From Rhizobium binae (GTDB taxonomy: Bacteria; Pseudomonadota; Alphaproteobacteria; Rhizobiales; Rhizobiaceae), in NCBI RefSeq assembly GCF_017357225.1, contig NZ_CP071604.1, positions 3,227,001-3,291,000 of the forward strand: 64,000 nt of DNA, in the 5' to 3' direction. Within the stretch, counting starts at the first letter, position 1. Every line of letters starts with the position of its first letter. Below, piece by piece: positions 54,428 through 63,611 of the stretch. The notes below the pieces were generated by a model, which had not been told where the DNA came from, did not search any database, and saw nothing but the letters and a program-made list of their open reading frames with translations. A program made the position numbers and the translations under genes.

Positions 54428-55395
54428 CCGCCCGAGGGAGCCGCCGGCGGCGCCTCGGCTGGCGGATGGCCATGGCAGACAGCCTCGGGCGGCGCATCCG
54501 GCGCACAAAGCGACATGCCGGGCCATTCGTTGTAAGCCAGCATATCCGTCATCAGTCCGATACGCAGCGCTTCCGCGGGTGGTATGATCTTGATGCTGTC
54601 GGGCGTGGTGCTCATCATGTGATCAATCACGTCGTCGTCAACGCCCATTTCCTTCAAATAGGCCGTCAAGGCAGCGATGCTCTTTTTTCCGAGCTTGGTG
54701 GAACTGGTCTGACCCGCAACCTTGCGTCCTACCTCTTTGCGAGAGATTTCCTTCTTCTTGCCGTTCACGATCTTGTATTCGATGCGGTAGGAAATGCGCA
54801 TCCTGTTATAGATCGTCGTGATCTGGTGCACGCCGATGAACGCCCATTGCGATGCGACGCGCGAGGTGCCACCGGCAAAGGCCAGCGGACAGGCGGAAAA
54901 GCAGTATGCACCGGCCGAATAGGTGTAACCGATCGAACTGCCGTCCTTTGCGATAGCTGCGTCGCAGCGCGGATCAGCAGTTGGGCAACCTTTCAGCCGC
55001 GTGCCGCCGACTGCCGTTTCCAATCCGGCCTTGCGGATCATCCGGCCCATTGCATAGGCGGCATCGACATCGCCGCCCTCCGAACGGAAGACGACCGGCA
55101 GTTTTCGCCCGCCCGCCGCCTTGAGAATTTTCTTCAGCCGAGCCGGCGTATCGGAGGTTATTCGTCCCTCAGCCGATATCCATTCCGGGCAGTTTTCCTG
55201 GCAGAGAAGGCTGCGGACGATGACGAAGCGCATGGGCGGCTGAGCAGCCTGTTTCTGTTGCTCGGCGGCCTGCGACGTTACGGCCGCAGGCGGCAAGATC
55301 AGAAGAAGAAAAGCAAGTAACGACTGGGAAAACAGACACTTCAGACAAAAGCTATTCGCAAAGCGCACGATCAAACCGCCCCGGCTATACATCAT
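54424..55395 (-). CDS. Exported ClpP/crotonase-fold protein (COG3904-like)
   Basis: A 323-residue protein with a signal sequence (SLLAFLLLILPPAAVTSQA). The body has VIVRSLLCQENCPEWISAEGRITSDTPARLKKIL, VFRSEGGDVDAAYAMGRMIRKAG and YCFSACPLAFAGG, with a Ser-containing oxyanion-type turn as in COG3904 predicted periplasmic proteins. Several Cys pairs suggest disulphides. A basic loop (KIVNGKKKEISRKE) and a helical end follow. ATG 55395 starts the signal; the frame opens at 55515. It overlaps the YqhA-type gene's end by four bases on the opposite strand. Confidence 0.7.
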   Translation of the reverse strand: MMYSRGGLIVRFANSFCLKCLFSQSLLAFLLLILPPAAVTSQAAEQQKQAAQPPMRFVIVRSLLCQENCPEWISAEGRITSDTPARLKKILKAAGGRKLPVVFRSEGGDVDAAYAMGRMIRKAGLETAVGGTRLKGCPTADPRCDAAIAKDGSSIGYTYSAGAYCFSACPLAFAGGTSRVASQWAFIGVHQITTIYNRMRISYRIEYKIVNGKKKEISRKEVGRKVAGQTSSTKLGKKSIAALTAYLKEMGVDDDVIDHMMSTTPDSIKIIPPAEALRIGLMTDMLAYNEWPGMSLCAPDAPPEAVCHGHPPAEAPPAAPSGG

Positions 55396-55698
55396 AATAG
55401 ATTTAGCAACTGCATTGATCGGCAGCAAGGCGGATTTCGGCCCCCTCGCCGCCCAGGCTCCTTCGGCATGATTCTCTTCCTGTCCGGCGTCGAAGATATC
55501 CACAGCTGTCGGCATCAGGAGAAGTCAAAAATACCACAGCGCTACTAGCACAAGCCACAGCTCAACCGAGACGCGCGCGATTGTGACTATTTCTTCACGA
55601 TTAGAATCAATCGGCCTCCGCAAACTCGATAAGGTCTAGCATCCGCCGGCAATTCTGTATTTGATAGCGTTAACATTAAGGCTCCCGGAGGCGTAGAA
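55396..55698. other. Intergenic region between the ClpP-fold protein and the LuxR gene
   Basis: A 303-base divergent gap. No hairpin or promoter of confident quality was found, apart from the ribosome site GGAGGCGTAGAA for the LuxR gene. If the upstream gene starts at 55515 the gap is only 183 bases. Confidence 0.4.
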
Positions 55699-56424
55699 AT
55701 GTCTTACATGACCACCTCTGAAAGACAGTCGTTGCTTTCGGCGGAACTCGCAGTTGCCGGAACGCGTGGCCTTTTTGCCCAGGCACTCGGTAGGGTGGCT
55801 GCGGCTTTCGGATTGTCTCACGCGACGCTGATGCACGCCCCTTCGCCCGAAGACCTCCTGCTGAAACCGCTGCTGATCGAAAGCTCGCTTCCCGCCGCCT
55901 ATGTCCGAGATTTCGACCGCGCCAATATGATGCGTGGTTGCCCTTTCGGCCTGCGGTTGAGGGAGTCGGCCGTGCCGCTAGCCTGGCACCTCAACGATGC
56001 TGTCGATGGTCAGGCCTTTCCCTCTGAACTGCGCGCCCTGATGCTACACCATGCGATACCCGCGGGTGTCGCCATGCCGGCGATTGCAGTCGACGGCCGC
56101 CGCCTGGTCTTCTGGTTTTGCGGCGAACGCGCCGCACTCGGCCAGAGCGAAATCAACGAGCTGGCGGTCATCATCCTCCACGCCCTCGATGCATATAATA
56201 CCGTCAGACGTAACGAGGAAAGCACCCATAATGCGCTGTCGGCGCGTGAACTCGAAGTCGTGCGCTGGACCGCACAGGGCAAGACCTCGATCGAAATCGG
56301 CCAGATCCTGACGCTGTCGGACCATACCGTGAATGCCTACATGACCAACGCGATCAAGAAACTCGATTGCGTCAACCGCACCCAATTGGTCGCAAAAGCA
56401 ATTCGATTGAAGCTGATCAACTGA
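55699..56424 (+). CDS. LuxR-type transcriptional regulator (solo)
   Basis: A 241-residue protein. The N-terminal part has an autoinducer-binding-like pattern (LPAAYVRDFDRANMMRGCPFGLRLRESAVPLAW) but lacks the usual Trp-Tyr-Asp set of lactone-binding sites. The C-terminus (about 175-238) is a LuxR HTH: LSARELEVVRWTAQGKTSIEIGQIL. No luxI gene is near. It may bind another ligand or none. The ATG at 55699 has a strong ribosome site. Confidence 0.85.
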   Translation: MSYMTTSERQSLLSAELAVAGTRGLFAQALGRVAAAFGLSHATLMHAPSPEDLLLKPLLIESSLPAAYVRDFDRANMMRGCPFGLRLRESAVPLAWHLNDAVDGQAFPSELRALMLHHAIPAGVAMPAIAVDGRRLVFWFCGERAALGQSEINELAVIILHALDAYNTVRRNEESTHNALSARELEVVRWTAQGKTSIEIGQILTLSDHTVNAYMTNAIKKLDCVNRTQLVAKAIRLKLIN

Positions 56425-56546
56425 GGGGATCAGACGAGCTCCAGCACGTCCTCGACAAGATAGTACGGTCCCGCGCCCATATCGGCGTCACCGATGCGGA
56501 AATCGTCCGGATGCTCGGGGCTATTGCCTTTTCGGTTTCCGGCGGC

Positions 56547-57677
56547 CTAACGATCGAGCACCGACCGGATTTCCACGAGGTTCGAGCGCACCCTCAAAAT
56601 GTAGAAGCCCATGGTGGCGAGGTGGCTCGGCATGATCCACCCATCCTCGCGCCCGTTCGAGATGATCGCCGGCTGGATGCGCAGCGCCGCCTGGAACTGT
56701 CGCATCGTGCCGCCCCAGACTGCGCCGAGATTGCGCTCCTGCACCACCTGCGAGAAATCCGACTGCGCAGCGGCAAGAATGGCATAATAGGCATAGAGCT
56801 GACCGTAGGCGAACCAGAACCGGTCGTCGGCGCGCGTATCGAACCAGCCGCGATTGTGGTTCTCCGAGCGCTCGGCAAGCATGTCGGACGTGCCACCGAG
56901 ATCGTTGGCGACGCGGTCAATGAACTGCATGAGATTGTCGGCGCGGCCGTCGAAAATGACATTGCAGGCGGAAAGATCGGTGTTGAACTTGCGCAGGCTG
57001 CCAATCGCCGAGCGGTAATAAGAGGGCGTCGGCGTCTTTGGCCCGAAGGGATTGAGCCCGAAATACCAGCTATGTTCGTCGAACTGCAGATTGCCGCGCG
57101 CGCTCTGCAGATCATTGTTGATGCCCGAGGTGCCACGGACGCGCCCGAGCGTATCGACGAGTTCCGCCGAGGTTCGCCGGACTGCCTGGTTGATGCCACG
57201 CTGGAACGACGCCTTGTTGTCGAGGAAGGGCGTGTGATCCCAGTCGATCCCGAAGAAGCCCATCTTGTAGAGCAGCATGGAGGAAATCCATGCATTCTGA
57301 TTGACGTTGAAATCGGTAAGATCCGCCGTGACGTCAACGATGGCCGAGCGCTGGCAGGTCTTGGCAGTCCCGGTACTCGACCCATCAGCAAGGGGCAGTT
57401 CCTGCCCGGCGGGAACCTTGCGTTCGGAAAGCCGGTACTGGTCGACGAAGGCGGTGTTGAAATTCGTCCAGACCTGCGTCTGCCAGAAAAAATAACCGTA
57501 GAGCACGACAAAGAACGCCATGAGCGCAACGACCGGCAGCCGGATTATCCAGCTCCGGCGCTGGTACCAGCCGTGCGCGGCAAGGAAGGGCCAAAAGGCC
57601 CAGGCGGAAAACAGGCGGGCCCAGCGGCCGATCGTCCGGCCGATCAGCCCGAAAAAACCGGCGATCCGGTCAAGCAT
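56547..57677 (-). CDS. DUF2333 protein
   Basis: A 376-residue membrane-anchored protein with one helix (LPVVALMAFFVVLYGYFFW, about 48-66) and a large periplasmic domain matching DUF2333 (WTNFNTAFVDQYRL, YKMGFFGIDWDHTPFLDNKASFQ, FGLNPFGPKTPTPSYYRSA, GQLYAYYAILAAAQ). Function unknown. It is separated by 134 bases from a coiled-coil protein reading in the same direction. Confidence 0.85.
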   Translation of the reverse strand: MLDRIAGFFGLIGRTIGRWARLFSAWAFWPFLAAHGWYQRRSWIIRLPVVALMAFFVVLYGYFFWQTQVWTNFNTAFVDQYRLSERKVPAGQELPLADGSSTGTAKTCQRSAIVDVTADLTDFNVNQNAWISSMLLYKMGFFGIDWDHTPFLDNKASFQRGINQAVRRTSAELVDTLGRVRGTSGINNDLQSARGNLQFDEHSWYFGLNPFGPKTPTPSYYRSAIGSLRKFNTDLSACNVIFDGRADNLMQFIDRVANDLGGTSDMLAERSENHNRGWFDTRADDRFWFAYGQLYAYYAILAAAQSDFSQVVQERNLGAVWGGTMRQFQAALRIQPAIISNGREDGWIMPSHLATMGFYILRVRSNLVEIRSVLDR

Positions 57678-57811
57678 CGTCGTCTCCTGTCAGGCAAGGC
57701 GAACATCGGGAGATTGCCGCCCGTTGCATCCACATATGCGCTCGGTGGTCCGAGCACAACACAAGCCTCTCGATTTTTACCAATGAAAGCAGCGCGGACG
57801 GCGCCTCGGCC

Positions 57812-58885
57812 TCAGGAACGCAGAAAAGGCAGGCTGAAGCGCAACGGCCTGCGGGCCGTATCGATCAACGGCGCCCCTGGTGCTTCGGTCGATGGGTTGG
57901 CATAGGCAGGAAGCCGTCTCGCGACCTCGAGATCGGCGCGGCCCTTGCGCCGCTCCAGATCCTGGGCGACCAGCATGCCCTTCTCGAACAAGCGGATCGG
58001 CGCGGCGATATTCGGAAAGAACTCCGGCTTGATCCTGACCTTCATGCCCGGCCGGTCGGTATCGACCTGCGCCTGATAGATGATCAGCCGCTCCTCGACA
58101 TCGATCATCAGCTTGTACAAAAGCACGTTGCAGGCGGCGATCTGGTTGTTCATCGCATCGACGAAGGACTGAAACAGGCTGATGAAGCGCTCCCGCCGCT
58201 GGCTGTCGTCGCGCATCTGGTGCTCCTCGGCGGAGATGCGCTCGGCCTCCGCCTTCAGCGCCCGCCGCTCCGCCTCCATCTGCTCCCAATGCGTCCTGTT
58301 GCCGTAGACGCCGATGCGACCCTGCGTCGTCAGCGCCTTGGCTTTGAGCTCTTTCATCCTGAGCCGCGCGATATCGATGGAATCGACCAGCCGGCGACGG
58401 TGCTCAACGATGCTGACGAGATCGTGTTCGGCCGCCTTGTGGCGTTCGATGAGCGCAGCGCGCTGTGTGGTGATCAGCCTCGCGACGGCATCCGATTTAG
58501 CCAAAAGCTCGAGCAGCCGCTCGATGACAGGCGCCGCGCGCACACGCTCGGTATACATCCGCCACATCCGTTGGCGCGACGTCCAGCCGGCCATTTTCTC
58601 GCGCAACGTCAGTCCCCGGAAACTGTCGAGGTCTGCCGACACCTCCGTCGTCAACCGGTCGAGGGAGAAGACGAGCTCGGCCAGCAAAGCGTCCAGCGCG
58701 GCGCTATCTGCGATATAGTCTTGAAAAAGCACATTCTGTTCGAGGAAGACCTCGTCGGCCGAGTGTTTCTCGTCGCTGTCAAACGTCCGGATGCAGGCTG
58801 CGCAATGGGCTCCATCGGCCGCGATCTTTTCGGCGAAGCCGCTTGCGGCTTCATAACGGCTGTCGAATGGCGGGGCTTTGCGCAC
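57812..58885 (-). CDS. Coiled-coil hypothetical protein (357 residues)
   Basis: A mostly helical protein with several charged heptad regions (about 140-290, RRRLVDSIDIARLRMKELKAKA, EQMEAERRALKAEAERISAEEHQ). A CAAC motif (AAHCAACIRTFDS) near residue 30 might bind metal or form a disulphide. There is no signal or membrane helix. I do not recognise the family. It is on the same strand as the DUF2333 gene and may be cotranscribed. Confidence 0.65.
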   Translation of the reverse strand: MRKAPPFDSRYEAASGFAEKIAADGAHCAACIRTFDSDEKHSADEVFLEQNVLFQDYIADSAALDALLAELVFSLDRLTTEVSADLDSFRGLTLREKMAGWTSRQRMWRMYTERVRAAPVIERLLELLAKSDAVARLITTQRAALIERHKAAEHDLVSIVEHRRRLVDSIDIARLRMKELKAKALTTQGRIGVYGNRTHWEQMEAERRALKAEAERISAEEHQMRDDSQRRERFISLFQSFVDAMNNQIAACNVLLYKLMIDVEERLIIYQAQVDTDRPGMKVRIKPEFFPNIAAPIRLFEKGMLVAQDLERRKGRADLEVARRLPAYANPSTEAPGAPLIDTARRPLRFSLPFLRS

Positions 58886-58954
58886 CTGATTTCTCCAGGG
58901 AATCTCCTGCCCGCAGGCTAGTCGCTTATGGCGACAAAGAAAACAGGCTCCCCT

Positions 58955-59557
58955 TCAGACCGGCTCGGCGAACCAGGCCCCGTTCATTTCGTCGTCCCAG
59001 TGCCGGCGGCAGAGCGAGACATATTTCTCGTTGCCGCCGACATCGATCTGCGCGCCTTCGTGCAACACCTTGCCGTGGGCGTCGAGCCGCACCACCATCG
59101 TCGCCTTACGGCCGCAATGGCAGATTGTGCGCACTTCGCGCATCTCGTCGGCAATCGCCAGCAATTCCTGCGAGGCCGGAAACAGTTTGCCCTGGAAGTC
59201 GGTCCGGAGCCCATAGACCATCACGGGGATGCAGAGCCGATCGACGACACGCGCAAGCTGCCAGACATGGGCGGCCGTCATGAAATGCGCCTCGTCGACG
59301 AAGACGCAGGAAATCGGCGCCCCGTCGCCGCACAGCCCGGCGATCAGCTTGTACAGATCTTCGTGCGGCTCGAAGGGGATGGCGCTCGCTTCCAGCCCAA
59401 TCCTCGAGCCGATGACGCCCCGGCCGGCGCGCTCGTCGAAGGCGGCGATGAGTTGCACCGTGCGCATGCCGCGCTCCTGGTAATTGTAGGAGGCCTGCAG
59501 CAGCAGCGTCGACTTGCCGGCGTTCATCGTCGAATAGTTGAAATAGAGTTTTGCCAT
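58955..59557 (-). CDS. tdk: Thymidine kinase
   Basis: A 200-residue type II thymidine kinase. P-loop YFNYSTMNAGKSTLLLQ, DEAHFM, the substrate loop YGLRTDFQGKLFP and the zinc Cys residues (ICHCGRKATMV ... SLCRRHW). It salvages thymidine to TMP. ATG 59557 follows AAGGAG. Single gene; the upstream 236 bases separate it from the divergent choline transporter operon. Confidence 0.95.
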   Translation of the reverse strand: MAKLYFNYSTMNAGKSTLLLQASYNYQERGMRTVQLIAAFDERAGRGVIGSRIGLEASAIPFEPHEDLYKLIAGLCGDGAPISCVFVDEAHFMTAAHVWQLARVVDRLCIPVMVYGLRTDFQGKLFPASQELLAIADEMREVRTICHCGRKATMVVRLDAHGKVLHEGAQIDVGGNEKYVSLCRRHWDDEMNGAWFAEPV

Positions 59558-59793
59558 CCGATGTCTCCTTGCTCGGCTTATTGAAAGCTCACAACGGCAA
59601 AGAAAAGCCCCGTGACGGCTATAATCACAGGAATCCATGCAAAAACACCACTGAAAGTCACCAAAACGCGGCGCTGAGAAAAAATCGTCGACGTCGCAAT
59701 CGCATAGGTCGATACGCCGCAAACGCAATGAGGTCGCTTGTCAAACTCGGCTATTGATGGTTGGCTTGGGAACCTAAAGACTGGGAGTCTAAA

Positions 59794-60750
59794 ATGAAAA
59801 CAACAAGCACATTCAAACTCGTCACTGCAACTGCCGTCGCTGCCCTTTCCGTTGCGACCGCCGCCTTCGCCGCCGATCCCGACAGCTGCTCCACCGTTCA
59901 TTTCTCGGACGTCGGCTGGACTGACATCACCGCCACCACGGCCACCGCATCCGTCGTCCTGAAGAGCATCGGCTATCAGACCGACGTCAAGGTCCTCTCG
60001 GTGCCGGTCACCTATACCTCGCTGAAAAACAAGGACATCGACATCTTCCTCGGCAACTGGATGCCGACACAGGAAAAGGACGTCCGCCCCTATATCGACG
60101 ACAAATCGGTCGAATCCTTCGGCCCCAACCTCGTCGGCGCCAAGTACACACTCGCCACCAACGCCAAAGGCGCGGAACTCGGCATCAAGGATTTCAAGGA
60201 TATTGCCGTCCATAAGGACGATCTCGACGGCAAGATCTACGGCATCGAGCCCGGCAATGACGGCAACCGCCTCGTCATGGACCTGATCGAAAAGAACACC
60301 TTCGGCATGAAGGACATGGAAGTCGTCGAATCCTCCGAACAGGGCATGCTCGCCCAGGTCGCCCGTGCCGAGAAAGCGGGCAAGCCCGTCGTCTTCCTCG
60401 GCTGGGAACCCCATCCGATGAACACCAACTTCAAGCTGACTTACCTGACCGGCGGCGACGACGTCTTCGGGCCTGATTTCGGCGGCGCCAAGGTCTACAC
60501 CAATGTCCGCGCCGGTTATCTCAATGACTGCCCGAACGTCGGCGCGATGCTGAAGAACCTGACGTTCTCCCTCGACATGGAGAACCAGATCATGGGCAAG
60601 ATCCTCGACGACGGCAAGGAGCCGGAAGCGGCGGCGACCGAATGGCTGAAGGCCAATCCCGCCGCGCTCGAGCCCTGGCTTGCTGGCGTCAAGACCCGCG
60701 ACGGCAAGGGCGACGCGCTGGCGGCCGCCAAGACCGGCCTCGGCCTTTGA
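59794..60750 (+). CDS. choX: Choline-binding protein of an ABC transporter
   Basis: A 318-residue periplasmic protein: signal peptide (ending ATAAFAADP), then a type II binding fold with SDVGWTDITATTATASVVLKSIGYQTDVKVLSVPVTYTSLKN read across several motifs, NWMPTQEKDVRPY and FLGWEPHPMNTNFKLTYLTGGDDVFGP, which supply the aromatic cage for the trimethylammonium group. It is first of choX-choW-choV, known in rhizobia for high-affinity choline uptake, feeding betaine synthesis. Confidence 0.93.
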   Translation: MKTTSTFKLVTATAVAALSVATAAFAADPDSCSTVHFSDVGWTDITATTATASVVLKSIGYQTDVKVLSVPVTYTSLKNKDIDIFLGNWMPTQEKDVRPYIDDKSVESFGPNLVGAKYTLATNAKGAELGIKDFKDIAVHKDDLDGKIYGIEPGNDGNRLVMDLIEKNTFGMKDMEVVESSEQGMLAQVARAEKAGKPVVFLGWEPHPMNTNFKLTYLTGGDDVFGPDFGGAKVYTNVRAGYLNDCPNVGAMLKNLTFSLDMENQIMGKILDDGKEPEAAATEWLKANPAALEPWLAGVKTRDGKGDALAAAKTGLGL

Positions 60751-60826
60751 TGATATGAACGTGGGCGGCACGCCGTCCCCGTTTCATTTTGTCCGATTGT
60801 TGATTTTTTGTGGATAGGCGCGCCCC

Positions 60827-61672
60827 TTGAATTGGATCACCGACTCTAAGATTCCCATCGGCTCATGGGCCAAAGCCTTCGTGGACTGGCTGACCTCGAA
60901 CGGCGAGTGGTTCTTCAACCAGCTCGCCTTCCTGCTGTCGCACGTTATCGACGGCCTGCTCTTCGTGCTGCAGAAACCTCACCCGCTGATCGTCATCGCC
61001 GTCATCTCCGCTCTGGCCTTCTGGCTGCGCCGGTCGATCGCCATCACGCTCTTCACCTGTCTTGGTCTGCTGCTCATCATGAACCAGGGCTATTGGAAGG
61101 AAACGACGGAGACGCTCGCCCTCGTGCTCGCCTCCACCTTCGTCAGCATGGTGATCGGCATTCCGCTCGGCATCGCGGCGGCCCGCCGCGCCTGGGTCTA
61201 TGCTGCGATGCGACCCGCGCTCGATCTGATGCAAACCATTCCGACCTTCGTCTACCTGATCCCGGCCCTCATCCTGTTCGGCCTCGGCATGGTTCCAGGC
61301 CTGATCGCCACCGTCATTTTCGCGATCCCCGCCCCGATCCGGCTGACGCGCCTCGGCATCATTTCGACGCCACCATCCCTGGTGGAAGCCGCCGTCGCCT
61401 TCGGCGCGAGGCCGATGCAGGTGCTGCGCAAGGTCGAGCTTCCCTTCGCCACGCCGCAGATCATGGCGGGCCTCACCCAGACCATCATGCTGTCGCTGTC
61501 GATGGTTGTCATCGCCGCTCTTGTCGGCGCCGACGGTCTGGGCGTGCCGGTCGTGCGCGCGCTGAACACCGTCAATGTCGCGAAAGGCTTCGAAGCCGGT
61601 CTTTGCATCGTCATCCTGGCGATCATACTCGACCGCATGTTCCGCACGGCGGGTGAAGGAGATGGCGCATGA
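60827..61672 (+). CDS. choW: Choline ABC transporter permease
   Basis: A 281-residue permease of the ProW type: about 6-7 helices, with the cytoplasmic loop EAAVAFGARPMQVLRKVELPFATPQIMAG that contacts the ATPase. It starts with TTG (60827) with no ATG nearby; the ribosome site is weak (AGGCG). The stop overlaps choV (ATGA). It lies 76 bases after choX. Confidence 0.93.
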   Translation: MNWITDSKIPIGSWAKAFVDWLTSNGEWFFNQLAFLLSHVIDGLLFVLQKPHPLIVIAVISALAFWLRRSIAITLFTCLGLLLIMNQGYWKETTETLALVLASTFVSMVIGIPLGIAAARRAWVYAAMRPALDLMQTIPTFVYLIPALILFGLGMVPGLIATVIFAIPAPIRLTRLGIISTPPSLVEAAVAFGARPMQVLRKVELPFATPQIMAGLTQTIMLSLSMVVIAALVGADGLGVPVVRALNTVNVAKGFEAGLCIVILAIILDRMFRTAGEGDGA

Positions 61673-62721
61673 CCGCGGTAAGCTTCAAGGATGTCAGCAT
61701 TATCTTCGGCGATCGGCCGGAAACTGCGCTGGCCATGGTCGACCAGGGCAAGACGCGCGATGAGATCGGCGCGACCACCGGCCTGGTGCTCGGCGTCGCC
61801 AATGCCTCGCTGACGATCGAGGAAGGCGAGATCCTGGTGTTGATGGGTCTTTCCGGTTCCGGCAAATCGACGCTGCTGCGCGCCGTCAACGGGCTCGCCC
61901 CCGTGGTGCGCGGCGATGTCGCGGTCTCTACGGCCACCGGCTTGGTCAATCCCTATAAATGCAATGCCAAGGCTCTGCGCGACCTGCGCACCCACACCGT
62001 CTCCATGGTGTTCCAGCAGTTTGCCCTTCTGCCTTGGCGCAGCGTCGCCGAAAATGTCGGCTTCGGCCTCGAGCTTGCCGGGATGCCGGAGGCCGAACGC
62101 AAGGTGCGCGTCGGCGAGCAGCTCGAACTCGTCAACCTGACGAAATGGGCCGACCGCAAGGTCAACGAACTGTCAGGCGGCATGCAGCAGCGTGTCGGCC
62201 TTGCCCGCGCCTTTGCCACCGGTGCTCCGATTCTCCTCATGGACGAGCCTTTCTCGGCGCTCGACCCGTTGATCCGCACCCGACTGCAGGACGAGCTCCT
62301 GGAGTTCCAGCGGCGGCTGAAGAAGACAATCCTCTTTGTCAGCCACGATCTCGACGAGGCCTTCCGCATCGGCAACCGCATCGCCATCATGGAGGGCGGG
62401 CGCATCATCCAGTGCGGAACGCCGCACGACATCGTCAAGAACCCTGCCGACCAATATGTCGCCGATTTCGTGCAGCATCTCAATCCGATCAACATGCTGA
62501 CGGCCGCCGACGTCATGCAGCCCGGCCTCGGCCAGACTGCCGCCGGCATGAGCGTCAGCGCCACGGCCCGCGCCGCCTCCCCGCTTGTCGATATCCTCGA
62601 CGCGCTTGCCCGCCAGCCCGGCAGCATCGGCATCGTCGAGAACGGCACAATCATCGGCACCATCTCGGCCCAGGACGTGGTCGCAGGCCTTACCCGCCAT
62701 CGTCGCAAGGAGGACGCTTGA
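61669..62721 (+). CDS. choV: Choline ABC transporter ATPase
   Basis: A 350-residue ProV-type ATPase: Walker A GLSGSGKSTLL, signature LSGGMQQRVG, Walker B ILLMDEPFSALDP, switch HDLDEA, and a C-terminal CBS-type pair (about 280-350, ending DVVAGLTRHRRKED). The start overlaps choW (ATGA). The stop TGATG overlaps the ATG of an 11-codon ORF that follows. Confidence 0.95.
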   Translation: MTAVSFKDVSIIFGDRPETALAMVDQGKTRDEIGATTGLVLGVANASLTIEEGEILVLMGLSGSGKSTLLRAVNGLAPVVRGDVAVSTATGLVNPYKCNAKALRDLRTHTVSMVFQQFALLPWRSVAENVGFGLELAGMPEAERKVRVGEQLELVNLTKWADRKVNELSGGMQQRVGLARAFATGAPILLMDEPFSALDPLIRTRLQDELLEFQRRLKKTILFVSHDLDEAFRIGNRIAIMEGGRIIQCGTPHDIVKNPADQYVADFVQHLNPINMLTAADVMQPGLGQTAAGMSVSATARAASPLVDILDALARQPGSIGIVENGTIIGTISAQDVVAGLTRHRRKEDA

Positions 62722-62756
62722 TGTTTTCAAGCCGCTTTGTCACAAAGCGGTTATGA
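62721..62756 (+). CDS. Candidate 11-residue coupling ORF between choV and hugZ
   Basis: ATG 62721 overlaps the choV stop (TGATG), and a perfect AGGAGG lies 8 bases before. The peptide MFSSRFVTKRL ends in TGA that overlaps the ATG of the next gene (ATGA). A 19-base hairpin (CCGCTTTG TCA CAAAGCGG, 62732-62750) fills most of it, just before the hugZ start. This looks like a translational-coupling device rather than a functional peptide; that is inference. Confidence 0.5.
   Translation: MFSSRFVTKRL
62732..62750 (+). promoter_or_regulatory. Hairpin at the hugZ start
   Basis: An 8-bp perfect stem with a 3-base loop ends two bases before the hugZ ATG. It would block the ribosome unless opened by a ribosome moving through the 11-codon ORF. 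There is no T run, so termination is unlikely. Confidence 0.5.
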
Positions 62757-63502
62757 AAGATCTGCCCTCGGCCTTACGCGAAACCGACGATGAAGCCCGC
62801 AAGCTCGCCCGCGTGCTGTTGCGCTCCGCACGGCACGCGGCGATCGCCGTTCTCGAGCCAGAGACCGGCTTTCCCTTCGCCAGCCGCGTCCTCCTCGCCA
62901 CCGATATAGACGGCGTCCCCGTCATTCTCGTTTCGAGGCTTTCGGCTCACACAAAGGCGCTGGCAAGGGACCCACGCGCCTCGCTGCTCACCGGTGAGCC
63001 GGGCAAAGGCGATCCCCTCGCCCATGGTCGGCTGACGACCCAATGCATGGCGGAGCCGGTCGAGCATGGCCATCGCTTCCACGAGCGCATCCGCACGCGT
63101 TTTCTCGATCGCCATCCCAAGGCAAAACTTTATATCGATTTTCCCGACTTTCTCTTCTTCCGTCTCAATCCGGAGCGGGCGAGCCTCAATGGCGGCTTCG
63201 GCCGCGCCTACCATCTCGATGGACGAGACCTCGTCATTCAATCGCCGGCAACCGAGGAGATCGCCGCCAGAGCGGCCGAAGCAGTGCGAGATTTAGTAGA
63301 GTGCCATCCCGACGTGGCGGCAATGCTTGCAGTGCGCCTAAATGCTCCGGAATCGCCTTCTTGGCGCATCTGCGGCGTCGATCCGGCGGGTTTCGAGATC
63401 ATTTCCGGGGACTTTTTGGTGCGATACGAATTCGAAACTCTCGCTTCGGATTCCGATCACATTTGTTCAAACATATCTAAAATAGCATACTCGATACCTT
63501 AA
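62753..63502 (+). CDS. hugZ: HugZ-like haem-utilisation/pyridoxamine-oxidase-fold protein
   Basis: A 249-residue protein: N-terminal flavin-binding-type split barrel (RVLLRSARHAAIAVLEPETGFPFASRVLLATDIDG), the pattern FPDFLFFRLNPERASLNGGFGRAYHLDG, and a C-terminal DUF2470 domain. HugZ proteins bind and degrade haem in several bacteria. No ribosome site precedes the start except through the overlapping ORF, so it is probably translated by coupling from choV. The closing residues are degenerate, and the C-terminus may be longer or altered compared with the family. Confidence 0.8.
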   Translation: MKDLPSALRETDDEARKLARVLLRSARHAAIAVLEPETGFPFASRVLLATDIDGVPVILVSRLSAHTKALARDPRASLLTGEPGKGDPLAHGRLTTQCMAEPVEHGHRFHERIRTRFLDRHPKAKLYIDFPDFLFFRLNPERASLNGGFGRAYHLDGRDLVIQSPATEEIAARAAEAVRDLVECHPDVAAMLAVRLNAPESPSWRICGVDPAGFEIISGDFLVRYEFETLASDSDHICSNISKIAYSIP

Positions 63503-63541
63503 ATTTAGGTATATACAATCTTCGAGCCCAATTGCTAGTTT

Positions 63542-63565
63542 TGGCCGCCAGCTCCGGCAGGCGGC
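63542..63565. other. Hairpin after hugZ
   Basis: GGCCGCC, nine bases, AGGCGGCC-type arms form a stem of 7 bp. The T run lies on its left (GTTTT), so as a terminator it would work on the minus strand, where no gene leads into it. Confidence 0.3.
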
Positions 63566-63594
63566 CTGTCCCCGACAGATGATGTACGTTTCGC

Positions 63595-63610
63595 ATTAGG
63601 AAGATAACAA
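63595..63610 (+). promoter_or_regulatory. Possible NolR box
   Basis: ATTAG, nine bases, AA matches the NolR site (A/T)TTAG-N9-A(T/A) as I remember it, and it ends two bases before the regulator's ATG. The motif is short and can occur by chance. Confidence 0.35.
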
Positions 63611-63611
63611 T

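Noticed and set aside
59578..59700. Minus-strand frame with a hydrophobic end (VFAWIPVIIAVTGLFFAVVSFQ) between tdk and choX
   Set aside because: It looks like a small membrane protein, but there is no ATG in place and no ribosome site; only GTG/TTG starts inside the segment. Too weak to list as a gene.
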